Origin: Pseudomonadota bacterium
Lineage (GTDB): Bacteria > Pseudomonadota > Gammaproteobacteria > Burkholderiales > Burkholderiaceae_C
Direction: 5' to 3'
DNA length: 37,109 nt
Assembly (NCBI GenBank): GCA_018240985.1
Contig: JAFEER010000090.1
Location: 1-37,109, forward strand
Shown here: in pieces, positions 7,010 to 15,979 of the stretch
Layout: each line of letters starts with the position of its first letter
Position numbering within the stretch: the first letter of the stretch is position 1
Notes under the pieces: model-generated
Told to the model about the DNA's origin: nothing
The model's input: only the letters and a program-made list of their open reading frames with translations
Database searches by the model: none
Position numbers and translations under genes: made by a program

Positions 7010-9022
7010 ATGCAAGGGACGAACGTGCTGTTCGGTCAGATCGCCGTGGTCTTCGGCATCGTGATCGCCGGCGTGTGGGGCGCCACACAATGGACAGCCG
7101 CCGCTCTTGGCTATCAACTACGCTTGGGCTCGCCCTGGTTCGATCTTCTTGGCACGCCGGTCTACCACCCGTGGAAGCTGTTTGAGTGGTGGTTCGTTTT
7201 CGATGCCTACGCGCCGCGCGTGTTCGACACCGGCGGCGCCATCGCGGGCGGCAGTGGGCTGCTGGCAGTGGTGGTCGCCATCGGCATGTCGGTCTGGCGC
7301 TCGCGACAGTCGCGCCTGGTCACAACCTACGGCTCTGCGCGATGGGCCAACGCGCATGACATTCGCAAGGCGGGCCTCACGCAGCCGTCCGGCGTGTTCC
7401 TGGGCCAGCACGATTGCCAGTACCTGCGCCATGAAGGCCCGGAACACGTCCTGACTTTTGCGCCCACGCGCTCGGGCAAGGGCGTGGGCCTGGTGGTGCC
7501 GACGCTGCTGTCCTGGCCAGCCTCGGCCGTCATCCACGACATCAAGGGCGAGAACTGGCAGATCACCGCCGGCTGGCGCTCGCGCTTCTCGCATTGCCTA
7601 CTGTTCAACCCGACAGATAACCGGTCGGCTGCTTACAACCCGCTGCTGGAAGTGCGGCGCGGCGCGCATGAAGTGCGCGACGTGCAAAACATCGCGGACA
7701 TTCTGGTCGATCCCGAAGGCGCGCTGGAGAAGCGCAACCATTGGGAGAAGACCAGTCACGCGCTGCTGGTCGGGGCCATCCTGCATGTGCTCTACGCGGG
7801 CGAGGACAAGACGCTGCGCGGTGTCGCCAACTTCCTCAGCGACCCGGCCAGCCCGTTCGAGCTGACCTTGCACCGGATGATGACCACGCCGCATCTCGTG
7901 AATGCGGAAGGTGGTGGCCCGCATCCGGTGGTGGCATCCGCCGCACGCGAGGTCTTGAACAAGAGCGACAACGAGCGTTCCGGCGTGTTGAGCACCGCCA
8001 TGTCGTTCCTCGGCCTGTACCGCGACCCCACGGTGGCCGAAGTCACGTCGCGCTGCGACTGGCGCATCGCCGACCTGATCGCGGCCGAGCATCCGGTGTC
8101 GCTGTATCTGGTGGTGCCGCCTTCGGACATTTCGCGGACGAAGCCGCTCATCCGCTTGCTTCTCAACCAGATCGGCCGGCGCCTCACCGAATCGCTTGAT
8201 GGCTCCGACGGCATCGCGCGCCGCCACAAGCTGCTGCTGATGCTCGACGAGTTTCCGGCGCTGGGGCGATTGGACTTCTTCGAGACGGCCCTGGCCTTTA
8301 TGGCCGGCTACGGCATTCGTAGCTTCCTCATCGCCCAAAGCCTGAACCAGATCGACAAGGCATATGGGCAGAACCATTCCATTCTCGACAACTGCCATGT
8401 GCGCGTGACGTTTGCGACGAACGACGAGCGCACGGCCAAACGCATTTCCGAGACGCTGGGCACCGCGACCGAGCTGCGCGCGCAGCGCAACTATGCCGGC
8501 CACAGGCTCGCGCCGTGGCTGGGGCACCTCATGGTGTCGCGTCAGGAGACGGCTCGCCCGCTGCTGACGCCGGGCGAGGTGATGCAGCTTCCGCCTGACG
8601 AAGCCGTGGTGATGGTGTCCAGCGTGGCGCCGATCAAGGCGAAGAAGCTGCGCTACTACGCGGACAGCAATTTCAAGCGCCGCGTGTTGCCACCGCCTGC
8701 ACTGGCGGACGGGCAGTACGCAGATGCGCCGCCATCGCGGCCTAACGACTGGAGCGGCCTGGCAATTCCCGCCGTGCCCGTCGCGCCTGCGGCCGATACT
8801 GCCGAAGGCTTCGGCGCATCGACCGACGACGGCGGCCCGCGCCGTCAGCCCGAACTCTCGGAAACCGTCGCTTACGCCCCCGAGCTGGCCGCGCCCGCAG
8901 CCGACCTCGGGCTGCTCGATGACGACGACCTGCCGCTTCCTCTCCCACGTCAGCTTGACCCAGTCATGCAGCGCACGGTCCGGCTGGCATCGCTGAACCC
9001 CAACGACGGAATCGAGCTATGA
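7010..9022 (+). CDS. traG: TraG/VirD4-family type IV coupling protein
   Basis: A 670-residue inner-membrane ATPase that delivers the relaxase-DNA complex to the mating channel. Two hydrophobic N-terminal segments (about residues 8-28 and 78-94) flank a periplasmic loop. The ATPase domain has Walker A APTRSGKGVG (about residue 151) and Walker B LLLMLDEFPALGRL (about residue 405-418). Other VirD4 marks are VIHDIKGENW and FLIAQSLNQID. The C-terminal 130 residues are Pro/Ala-rich and acidic, probably a flexible substrate-contact tail. The start has a GGAGG-like site. It overlaps the following CopG-like gene by ATGA. No relaxase gene is in view, so its substrate must be encoded elsewhere or be lost. 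Confidence 0.95.
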   Translation: MQGTNVLFGQIAVVFGIVIAGVWGATQWTAAALGYQLRLGSPWFDLLGTPVYHPWKLFEWWFVFDAYAPRVFDTGGAIAGGSGLLAVVVAIGMSVWRSRQSRLVTTYGSARWANAHDIRKAGLTQPSGVFLGQHDCQYLRHEGPEHVLTFAPTRSGKGVGLVVPTLLSWPASAVIHDIKGENWQITAGWRSRFSHCLLFNPTDNRSAAYNPLLEVRRGAHEVRDVQNIADILVDPEGALEKRNHWEKTSHALLVGAILHVLYAGEDKTLRGVANFLSDPASPFELTLHRMMTTPHLVNAEGGGPHPVVASAAREVLNKSDNERSGVLSTAMSFLGLYRDPTVAEVTSRCDWRIADLIAAEHPVSLYLVVPPSDISRTKPLIRLLLNQIGRRLTESLDGSDGIARRHKLLLMLDEFPALGRLDFFETALAFMAGYGIRSFLIAQSLNQIDKAYGQNHSILDNCHVRVTFATNDERTAKRISETLGTATELRAQRNYAGHRLAPWLGHLMVSRQETARPLLTPGEVMQLPPDEAVVMVSSVAPIKAKKLRYYADSNFKRRVLPPPALADGQYADAPPSRPNDWSGLAIPAVPVAPAADTAEGFGASTDDGGPRRQPELSETVAYAPELAAPAADLGLLDDDDLPLPLPRQLDPVMQRTVRLASLNPNDGIEL

Positions 9023-9465
9023 GCCACTATCGCCTGAACCTCTTTATCCAGCGTGAGCACGCCCAGCGGCTCGATGAACTGGCCGCCAAGAAAGGCGTGT
9101 CCAAGTCCAGCATCGTCGCCGCTGCCTTGGCGTCCTGGCTGTCGCCGGACGCAGCCGACCAGCGTGAGGCGGCCATCGCCAAGCGCCTGGATCGCCTGTC
9201 GCGCCAGGCCGAGCGCCTGGAGCGCGACCAGAACATCGCCATCGAGACGTTGGCGCTGTTCGTTCGCTACTACCTCACGGTGAGCACGCCGGTTCCCGAG
9301 GCGCACCAAGACGCGGCCCGCGCCCAGGGCAAGGCGCGCTTCGAGCAGTTCGTTGAACAGTTGGGCCGCCACCTGCTGCGGGGGCGCAGCCTGGTACGCG
9401 ACGTGGTAGAGGAACTGCACGCCGACCCCGCGCGCCTGGACGAAGCGCAGGAGCGTGCGTCATGA
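9019..9465 (+). CDS. CopG-like ribbon-helix-helix protein
   Basis: A 148-residue protein. The N-terminal part, RLNLFIQREHAQRLDELAAK followed by KGVSKSSIVAAALASWLS, is a ribbon-helix-helix pattern: one beta strand then two helices (residues 1-45). It is followed by a charged, likely coiled-coil stretch, RLDRLSRQAERLERDQNIA (about residues 58-80). Proteins of this type sit between traG and trbB in Tn4371-type elements. By analogy they may bind the transfer origin or regulate the operon, but this is not established. The gene overlaps traG upstream and trbB downstream by four bases each. Confidence 0.85.
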   Translation: MSHYRLNLFIQREHAQRLDELAAKKGVSKSSIVAAALASWLSPDAADQREAAIAKRLDRLSRQAERLERDQNIAIETLALFVRYYLTVSTPVPEAHQDAARAQGKARFEQFVEQLGRHLLRGRSLVRDVVEELHADPARLDEAQERAS

Positions 9466-10529
9466 CCGCGCCGCAGTCCGCAAACGCGGCCTCGCTTGAC
9501 CGCCGAATCCAGATGCTGCGCACGGCAATGGGGCCGCTGATCGCCACCGCGCTTGAAGACCCCGACGTGGTGGAAATCATGCTCAACCCCGATCGCACCC
9601 TTTGGGTGGATCGGCTGTCGTCGGGCCGCGCGCCGATGGGCGTGGAAATGCCTGAGGCGGACGGCGAGCGGATCATCCGCCTCGTCGCCGCCCACGTCGG
9701 CGCGGAAGTCCATCGCGGCCAGCCGCTGCTGTCGGCCGAGCTGCCTGAAACAGGCGAACGCTTCGAGGGCATCTTGCCGCCGGCTGCGCCGGGGCCGGCC
9801 TTCGCGCTGCGCAAGCGCGCCATCGGCGTGATTCCGTTGGAGCGGTACGTCGTGGATGGAATGATGACCGCCGCCCAGGCGGACTTTCTCGTTCGGGCCG
9901 TGCGCGAGCGGCAGAACGTCTTGATCGCCGGCGCCACCAGCAGCGGAAAGACCACGCTCGCCAATGCGCTGCTGGCCGAGATCGCCGCCACGGGCGACCG
10001 CGTGCTGGTGCTCGAAGACACGGTGGAGTTGCAATGCGCCGCCCGCGACCACGTTCCGCTGCGCACACGCGCAGGCGTGGTGTCCATGACAGAACTGGTG
10101 CGCTCGTCCATGCGCCTGCGGCCTGATCGCGTCGTCGTCGGCGAGGTGCGCGGCGCCGAGGCGCTGGATCTCATCAAGGTGTGGGGCACGGGCCATCCCG
10201 GCGGCATCGCCACCATCCATGCCGGCTCCGCTCTGGGTGCGCTGCTGCGCCTGGAGCAACTGATTCTCGAAGTGGCCGTGAACCCGCCCCGTGCGCTGAT
10301 CGCCGAGGCGGTCAACGTGGTGATCCACATCGCCGGACGCGGGCGCAAGCGCCGCATCGAGAGCATCGTCCTCGTCGTCGGCTTCGACGGCGCGGGCTAC
10401 CGATTGGCGGATTGGGAGGCGGATGCGATGGACGCGCCGTTTCCCGAGCTGTCGCCAAACCCCGATGCCGCACCCGCTGCGGCGACTTCCTCATCCCCGT
10501 CCCTCAATCCCTCTGGAGAACTGCCATGA
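9462..10529 (+). CDS. trbB: Conjugal transfer ATPase TrbB (VirB11 family)
   Basis: A 355-residue hexameric secretion ATPase that powers assembly and DNA transfer of the type IV secretion system from the cytoplasmic side. Walker A GATSSGKTT is near residue 157, the Asp box VLVLEDTVELQ follows, Walker B lies in RVVVGEVRGAEALDL, and the His box is TGHPGGIATIHAGSA. The N-terminal domain includes DPDVVEIMLNPDRTLWVDR, typical of VirB11 proteins. The C-terminal 40 residues are Pro/Ala/Ser-rich and variable. The start overlaps the CopG-like stop and the end overlaps trbC by ATGA. Confidence 0.96.
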   Translation: MTAPQSANAASLDRRIQMLRTAMGPLIATALEDPDVVEIMLNPDRTLWVDRLSSGRAPMGVEMPEADGERIIRLVAAHVGAEVHRGQPLLSAELPETGERFEGILPPAAPGPAFALRKRAIGVIPLERYVVDGMMTAAQADFLVRAVRERQNVLIAGATSSGKTTLANALLAEIAATGDRVLVLEDTVELQCAARDHVPLRTRAGVVSMTELVRSSMRLRPDRVVVGEVRGAEALDLIKVWGTGHPGGIATIHAGSALGALLRLEQLILEVAVNPPRALIAEAVNVVIHIAGRGRKRRIESIVLVVGFDGAGYRLADWEADAMDAPFPELSPNPDAAPAAATSSSPSLNPSGELP

Positions 10530-10918
10530 CGCAGACGACTGTTCCTGCTTTCCGTGTTTCCGCAAATCCGCTTTTGCGCCTGCCGAGGCTGGCCCGGCTG
10601 CACAGCTTGACCCGCCCTGCGGCCCAAGGGCTGCTGTTGGCCGCGCTGCTCCTGTTCCTGGCCGGCACCGCGCAAGCCGCCGGTTCCTCGATGCCGTGGG
10701 AAGGCCCCTTGCAGTCGATCTTGGAGTCGATTCAAGGGCCGGTGGCGCGCATCGTCGCGGTCATCATCATCATCGCCACTGGCCTCGCGCTGGCCTTCGG
10801 CGACACGTCGGGCGGCTTCCGCAAGCTGATCCAGATCGTGTTCGGCTTGAGCATCGCGTTCGCCGCTTCGAGCTTCTTCCTGTCGTTCTTCAGCTTCTCG
10901 GGCGGGGCTGTCGTATGA
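10526..10918 (+). CDS. trbC: Conjugal transfer pilin TrbC (VirB2 family)
   Basis: A 130-residue prepilin. ATG 10526 overlaps the trbB stop and has a GGAG nearby; the upstream open frame is a shadow of trbB. A long basic leader is followed by a hydrophobic signal ending GTAQAAG (about residue 53). The mature pilin has two hydrophobic segments: the first around IVAVIIIIATGLALAFG, the second around LSIAFAASSFFLSFF. That is the VirB2/TrbC hairpin layout. In IncP plasmids the TrbC pilin is cyclised, and the same may hold here, but the processing gene traF is not in the window. Overlaps trbD by ATGA. Confidence 0.93.
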   Translation: MTQTTVPAFRVSANPLLRLPRLARLHSLTRPAAQGLLLAALLLFLAGTAQAAGSSMPWEGPLQSILESIQGPVARIVAVIIIIATGLALAFGDTSGGFRKLIQIVFGLSIAFAASSFFLSFFSFSGGAVV

Positions 10919-11187
10919 GCGGCCCGGACAGCTTCGCGGCCGGCTTCGAGGTGCCTTTGCACCGCTCGCTGACCGAGCCGATCTTGCTGGGCGGCGCACC
11001 GCGCACCGTGGCAATCGCCAACGGCACGCTGGCCGCCGCCGTCGGGCTGGGCCTGCAACTGTGGATTCCGGGCGTGGTGCTCTGGATCGTCGGCCATTCG
11101 CTGGCGGTGTGGGGTGCCCGTGTCGATCCGCAGTTCATGGCCGTGTTCGCCCGGCACATCAAGCACCGCCCGCTGCTGGACGTGTGA
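10915..11187 (+). CDS. trbD: Conjugal transfer protein TrbD (VirB3 family)
   Basis: A 90-residue inner-membrane protein. VPLHRSLTEPILLGGAPR at the N-terminus is the VirB3/TrbD signature, followed by one hydrophobic hairpin (about residues 32-65). VirB3-type proteins link pilin handling to the VirB4 ATPase, and the trbE ATPase starts 10 bases downstream. Start ATG 10915 overlaps the trbC stop. Length and order are normal for the family. Confidence 0.93.
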   Translation: MSGPDSFAAGFEVPLHRSLTEPILLGGAPRTVAIANGTLAAAVGLGLQLWIPGVVLWIVGHSLAVWGARVDPQFMAVFARHIKHRPLLDV

Positions 11188-11196
11188 GGGAACGCC

Positions 11197-13671
11197 ATGC
11201 TGAACCTTGCCGAATACCGCCAGCGGCCCGCGCTGCTGGCCGACTGGCTGCCCTGGGCCGGGCTGATCGCGCCGGGCGTCGTCTTGAACAAGGACGGCAG
11301 TTTCCAGCGCACGGCCCGGTTTCGCGGGCCTGATCTCGACAGCGCCACGCAAGGCGAGCTGATCGCCACGTCGGCCCGCTTGAACAACGCGCTGCGCCGG
11401 CTGGGTTCGGGCTGGGCGTTGTTCATCGAAGCCGAGCGCCGCGCCGCTGCCGAATATCCGCACTCGGAGTTCCCAGAACCGCTGTCCTGGCTGGTGGACG
11501 AGGAACGCCGCGCAAACTTCGAGGAATCGGGCAACCACTTCGAGAGCTGGTATCACCTGACGCTGCAATACCTGCCTGCGGAGGAGTCCCGCGCGCGTGC
11601 GGCGGGACTTCTCTACGAGAACCGTCCCACTGAAGGCGTGGACTGGCGCGAGCGCCTGACGGCCTTCGTGGCGGAGACGGATCGCGTCTTTGACCTGCTC
11701 GATGGCGTGATGCCGGAAATCGCCTGGCTCGATGACAGCCAGACGCTGACCTACCTGCACGCCACCATCTCGACGCGGCGCTATTCGCTGGCGGTGCCCG
11801 AGGTGCCGTTCCACATCGACGCGCTGCTGGCCGATTCCATGCTGGTCGGCGGCCTGGCGCCGATGCTTGGCGAGCAGCACCTGCGTGTGTTGTCGGTGCG
11901 GGGCTTCCCGACCTCGACCTGGCCGGGAATTCTGGATGACCTCAACCGCCTGGGCTTTGCCTACCGCTGGAGTACGCGCTTTCTGTGCCTCGACAAAGCC
12001 GAAGCGGAACGGGAGTTGGGACGCCTGCGCCGCCAGTGGTTCGCCAAGCGCAAGAACGTCATCGCGCTGCTGCGCGAAACGATCTTCCAGCAGGAAAGCC
12101 CGCTGGTCGATACCGACGCCAGCAACAAGGCGGCGGACGCCGATGCCGCCTTGCAGGAGCTGGGCAGCGATCAAGTCGCCTTCGGTTATCTCACCGCCAC
12201 GGTGACGGTGCTCGATGCCGACCCCGCCGTGGCCGACGAAAAGCTGCGCAGGGTGGAGCGCGTCATCCAGGGCCGCGGCTTTGTGACGATCCCAGAGACG
12301 CTGAATGCCGTGGATGCGTGGCTGTCCTCGCTTCCCGGCAATGCTTATGCCAACGTCCGCCAGCCCATCGTCTCGACGCTGAACCTGGCGCACATGATGC
12401 CGGTGTCTGCCGTGTGGGCCGGGCCGGAGAAGAACGACCACCTGGGCGGCCCGCCGCTGATCGTCACGCGCACCGATGGTGTCACACCGTTCCGGCTGGT
12501 GACGCACATCGGCGACGTGGGCCACACGCTGGTCGCGGGGCCGACCGGCATGGGCAAGTCGGTCTTGCTCGCCACGCTGGCGATGCAGTTCCGCCGCTAT
12601 CGCGGCTCGCGCATCTTCGCTTTTGATATGGGGCGCTCGATGCGCGCCACGGTTCTCGGGCTGGGCGGCGAGTACTACGACCTGGGCACGGATGGAGAAA
12701 TCGCCTTCCAGCCCTTGGCCCGCATCGACCGCGAGGGCTACCGCACCTGGGCCGCCGAATGGATCGAAGGCCGCTTGCTGCATGAGGGCGTGGCGGTCGG
12801 CCCGGATGAGAAGGCTGCCATCTGGTCGGCGCTGGGAAGCCTCGCCGGTGCGCCGGTGGAGCAGCGCACGATGACGGGGCTTTCCGTGCTGCTGCAATCG
12901 AACACGCTGCGCCAGGCGCTGTCGCCCTATGTGCTGGGCGGCGCGCACGGCAAGCTGCTGGACGCCGACCATGACCGGCTGGAGAGCGCCGATGCGAGGC
13001 CAGCCGACGTGCAGTGCTTCGAGATGGAGGAGCTGATGCACAGCAAGGCCGCCGTCATGGCCGTGCTGCATTACCTCTTTGCGCGCTTCGATGAACGCTT
13101 CGATGGGGCGCCCACGCTGCTGATCCTCGATGAGGCGTGGCTGTTTCTCGATGACCCGGTGTTTGCCGCGCGCATCCGGCAATGGCTCAAGACGCTGCGC
13201 AAACGAAACGTCAGTGTCATCTTCGCCACGCAGAGCCTGGCTGACATCAAGGATTCGAGCATCGCGCCCGCGATCATCGAAAGCTGCGCGAGCCGCATCT
13301 TCCTGCCGAACCCGCAGGCCACCGAGCCGCAGATTCGCACGATCTATGAGGGCTTCGGCCTCAACAGGCGGCAGATCGAAATCGTCGCCACGGCAGTTCC
13401 GAAGCGCGACTACTACTACCAATCCCGCCTCGGCAATCGCCTGTTCGACCTCGACCTGGGGCCGGCGACGCTGGCCTTCGCGGGCGCTTCCACGCCGCAA
13501 GACCAGCGCGACATGGACCGAGTGCTGCTGGACGGCGGCGTGCCCGGCTTCGTGGGCGCCTGGCTGCGCCATCGCGGCCTCGATTGGGCGGCTGACCTGC
13601 TGCCCTCGTTCCTCGGGACTTCGCCGGCTCCTTCCGGCTTCGCAAACCTTCTACAGGAGAACCATCCATGA
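11197..13671 (+). CDS. trbE: Conjugal transfer ATPase TrbE (VirB4 family)
   Basis: An 824-residue VirB4-type ATPase, the largest energy component of the mating channel, on the cytoplasmic face. The N-terminal CagE/TrbE domain (about residues 170-400) precedes the nucleotide-binding domain with Walker A GPTGMGKS (about residue 448) and Walker B LLILDEAWLF (about residue 641). The motif IFATQSLADIKDS follows. Length is normal and the frame is intact, so there is no sign of decay. The stop overlaps trbJ by ATGA. Confidence 0.96.
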   Translation: MLNLAEYRQRPALLADWLPWAGLIAPGVVLNKDGSFQRTARFRGPDLDSATQGELIATSARLNNALRRLGSGWALFIEAERRAAAEYPHSEFPEPLSWLVDEERRANFEESGNHFESWYHLTLQYLPAEESRARAAGLLYENRPTEGVDWRERLTAFVAETDRVFDLLDGVMPEIAWLDDSQTLTYLHATISTRRYSLAVPEVPFHIDALLADSMLVGGLAPMLGEQHLRVLSVRGFPTSTWPGILDDLNRLGFAYRWSTRFLCLDKAEAERELGRLRRQWFAKRKNVIALLRETIFQQESPLVDTDASNKAADADAALQELGSDQVAFGYLTATVTVLDADPAVADEKLRRVERVIQGRGFVTIPETLNAVDAWLSSLPGNAYANVRQPIVSTLNLAHMMPVSAVWAGPEKNDHLGGPPLIVTRTDGVTPFRLVTHIGDVGHTLVAGPTGMGKSVLLATLAMQFRRYRGSRIFAFDMGRSMRATVLGLGGEYYDLGTDGEIAFQPLARIDREGYRTWAAEWIEGRLLHEGVAVGPDEKAAIWSALGSLAGAPVEQRTMTGLSVLLQSNTLRQALSPYVLGGAHGKLLDADHDRLESADARPADVQCFEMEELMHSKAAVMAVLHYLFARFDERFDGAPTLLILDEAWLFLDDPVFAARIRQWLKTLRKRNVSVIFATQSLADIKDSSIAPAIIESCASRIFLPNPQATEPQIRTIYEGFGLNRRQIEIVATAVPKRDYYYQSRLGNRLFDLDLGPATLAFAGASTPQDQRDMDRVLLDGGVPGFVGAWLRHRGLDWAADLLPSFLGTSPAPSGFANLLQENHP

Positions 13672-14423
13672 AACCTCATGCCCCCAAGCTCGCCACCCTG
13701 GCCGTGGCCTGTACGCTCGCCTTCGGCGCCGTGCAGCCCGCCCACGCGCTGTTCGGCGTCGGCGACATCGTGCTCGACCCGACCAATCTGGTGCAGAACA
13801 CGCTCACGGCCGTTCGCACGCTGGAGCAGATCAACAACCAGATCCGCCAGCTCCAGAACGAAGCGCAGATGCTCATCAACCAGGCGCGCAACCTGGCCAG
13901 CCTGCCATCCAGCGTGGTGGGCCAGTTGCGCGCCAATCTGGCGACTACGGAGCGGCTGATCGCCCAAGCTCGCGGCTTGGCCTACGAGGTGACGAATCTG
14001 GATCGGGAGTTCGCGCGCCTGTATCCCGAGCAGTACGCCGCCACTGTGAGCGGCGACCAGATGTACCGCGACACGCAGGAGCGTTGGAAGAACACGCTCC
14101 ATGGCCTGCAGACCACGATGCAGATGCAGGCCCAGGCATCGCAGAACCTCCATGACGATGAAGGCGTGCTGGCCGATCTGGTGAGGAAGAGCCAATCCGC
14201 CGTCGGCGCGCTGCAAGCCATGCAGGCCACAAACCAACTGCTGGCCTTGCAGGCCAAGCAGTCCATCCAGACCCAGCGGCTCCAGATCACACAAGACCGT
14301 GCCGCCTCGCTGGAGCTGGCGCGGCAATCGGCTGCAACGGAGCGCGCCCGCGAAGTGCGGCGCCGCTTTCTGGGCGACGGCACTCCGTACACACCACAGT
14401 CCGTGAACTTCTACCGCGACTGA
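13668..14423 (+). CDS. trbJ: P-type conjugative transfer protein TrbJ (VirB5 family)
   Basis: A 251-residue periplasmic protein with a clear signal peptide, cut probably after PAHA at residue 27. The mature protein is long-helical: NQIRQLQNEAQMLINQARNL is followed by further heptad-like stretches, as in VirB5/TrbJ pilus-tip and adhesion proteins. The C-terminus RRRFLGDGTPYTPQ closely resembles the end of EexN in the same operon. Overlaps trbE; a 45-residue ORF follows 12 bases downstream, where IncP plasmids encode TrbK. Confidence 0.94.
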   Translation: MKPHAPKLATLAVACTLAFGAVQPAHALFGVGDIVLDPTNLVQNTLTAVRTLEQINNQIRQLQNEAQMLINQARNLASLPSSVVGQLRANLATTERLIAQARGLAYEVTNLDREFARLYPEQYAATVSGDQMYRDTQERWKNTLHGLQTTMQMQAQASQNLHDDEGVLADLVRKSQSAVGALQAMQATNQLLALQAKQSIQTQRLQITQDRAASLELARQSAATERAREVRRRFLGDGTPYTPQSVNFYRD

Positions 14424-14435
14424 CGGGAGGCCGTC

Positions 14436-14573
14436 ATGCGATGCGTCCTCGCCCTATCTGTTCCGGTGCTGGTCGCGCTGCTGGCCGACCTGCCGCCGAT
14501 CCCGCCGAGCTTCGATGAGCCGGCGAATGGCGTAGCGCCGGAACCGCCCATTGAACCGGAGGGCACGCCATGA
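14436..14573 (+). CDS. Small ORF in the TrbK position (45 aa, no lipobox)
   Basis: ATG 14436 is preceded by GGGAGG and the stop overlaps the trbL ATG by ATGA, so it looks translated and coupled. The 45 residues begin with a hydrophobic run (RCVLALSVPVLVALLADL) and continue as a Pro/Glu-rich tail. IncP-type systems encode the entry-exclusion lipoprotein TrbK between trbJ and trbL. Here the only Cys is residue 3 and there is no lipobox, so this is either a worn-down TrbK or a different small membrane peptide. Exclusion is probably handled by EexN instead. Too short for family assignment. Confidence 0.6.
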   Translation: MRCVLALSVPVLVALLADLPPIPPSFDEPANGVAPEPPIEPEGTP

Positions 14574-15955
14574 ATGACGTGACCATCATCGACCAGTTCC
14601 TCAACACCTTCGCCACCTACATCGACTCGGGTTTTGGGCTGTTGCGGGGCGAAGTGGCGTTCCTGACCGCCACGCTGATCGTCATCGACATGACGATCGC
14701 CGGGCTGTATTGGGCCATGAGCCACGCCACCGGCCAGGGCGAGGACGTGATCGCCAAGCTGATCCGCAAGGTGCTCTATGTCGGTGCCTTCGCCTACATC
14801 ATCGGCAACTTCAACTGGCTGGCCGGCATCGTGTTCCGCTCATTCGCCGGGCTCGGCATCATGGCCACTGGCTCGGCCATCACGATGGAGAATTTCTTGC
14901 AGCCGGGCCGGCTCGCCAAAACCGGCATCGACGCCGGAGCACCGATCTTGAAGCAGATCGGTGACATGGCCGGGTTCCCCGAGGTGTTCGCCAATCTCGA
15001 TCCCATCGTGGTGATGTTCCTCGCCTGGCTGGTTGTGGTCTTGTGCTTCTTTGTGCTGGCGATCCAACTGTTCATTACGCTGATCGAGTTCAAGCTGACG
15101 ACATTGGCTGGCTTCGTGCTGGTGCCGTTCGCACTGTGGAACAAGACCAGCTTCCTCGCCGAGAAGGTGCTGGGCAACGTCGTGTCCGCCGGCATCAAAG
15201 TGCTGGTACTGGCTGTGATCGTCGGTATCGGCTCGGGCCTGTTCGCTCAGTTCCAAGTCCATCCCGCCGAGCAGTCCATCGACCATGCGCTGGTCATCAT
15301 GCTGGCCTCGCTCACCTTGTTGGCGCTCGGGATCTTCGGCCCCGGCATCGCCACGGGCCTGGTGTCCGGTGCGCCGCAGCTTGGCGCGGGCGCGATGGCC
15401 GGTGCTGCGGTCGGCGCTGTCGGCACCGGCGTTGCCGTTGGTGCCGCCGCGACCGGCGTGGGCGGCGCGGTCATGGCCGGGGCGCGCATGGCGCCGGCCG
15501 CCGCCAAGCTGGCTGGCGGCAGTGCGCGTGCCGCCACATCGGCGGCCAGCAGCGCCAAGTCGGCGTTCCAGGCCGGTTCCACCGCAGCAGGCGGTGGTGT
15601 AAGGGGGGTGATGGCCGGCCTGGGTAACGTTGCCAAGACCGGCGCACAGTCCACCGGGCGCGCGGCTGCATCCCGCGCTTCCGCTGCCGGGCAGCGCGTG
15701 GCGGCACCGTTCCGCGCTGGCTGGAACGGCCCGGTCGCTGACGAAGGCGCGGCAGCTGGTGGAGCTTGGGCATCCGGCCATGCCGCCGCAAGCGAAGCTG
15801 CTTCCGGCGCAGCCAACGCACAGCCCGCTTGGGCCAAGCGGCTGCATCGCCGCCAGCAACTCACCCACGCCGCGACCGCCGCCGCCCACACGCTGCGCGG
15901 TGGCGACGGTGGTGGCTCCGGGCAAGGCCCGAGCCTACGCGGTACCGACGAATAA
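14570..15955 (+). CDS. trbL: P-type conjugative transfer protein TrbL (VirB6 family)
   Basis: A 461-residue polytopic inner-membrane channel protein. About six hydrophobic segments lie in the first 280 residues, including LDPIVVMFLAWLVVVLCFF and the family segment FKLTTLAGFVLVPFALWNKT. The C-terminal 190 residues are Ala/Gly-rich and low in complexity, as in other TrbL proteins, and end in a basic tail. VirB6/TrbL proteins form the inner-membrane passage for DNA. Start overlaps the small ORF; trbF follows 24 bases later with an AAGGAG ribosome site. Confidence 0.94.
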   Translation: MNDVTIIDQFLNTFATYIDSGFGLLRGEVAFLTATLIVIDMTIAGLYWAMSHATGQGEDVIAKLIRKVLYVGAFAYIIGNFNWLAGIVFRSFAGLGIMATGSAITMENFLQPGRLAKTGIDAGAPILKQIGDMAGFPEVFANLDPIVVMFLAWLVVVLCFFVLAIQLFITLIEFKLTTLAGFVLVPFALWNKTSFLAEKVLGNVVSAGIKVLVLAVIVGIGSGLFAQFQVHPAEQSIDHALVIMLASLTLLALGIFGPGIATGLVSGAPQLGAGAMAGAAVGAVGTGVAVGAAATGVGGAVMAGARMAPAAAKLAGGSARAATSAASSAKSAFQAGSTAAGGGVRGVMAGLGNVAKTGAQSTGRAAASRASAAGQRVAAPFRAGWNGPVADEGAAAGGAWASGHAAASEAASGAANAQPAWAKRLHRRQQLTHAATAAAHTLRGGDGGGSGQGPSLRGTDE

Positions 15956-15979
15956 GGCGATTTCCAAGGAGAACTGAGC

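Noticed and set aside
6721-7185. Possible gene in the eexN-traG gap
   Set aside because: No ribosome site, overlaps both eexN and traG in another frame, and the translation has no family resemblance.
10732-13572. Very long minus-strand open frame (946 codons) opposite trbC-trbE
   Set aside because: Composition is a GC-rich antisense shadow (many His, Arg, Gln), no family motifs, and it runs against a well-supported operon.
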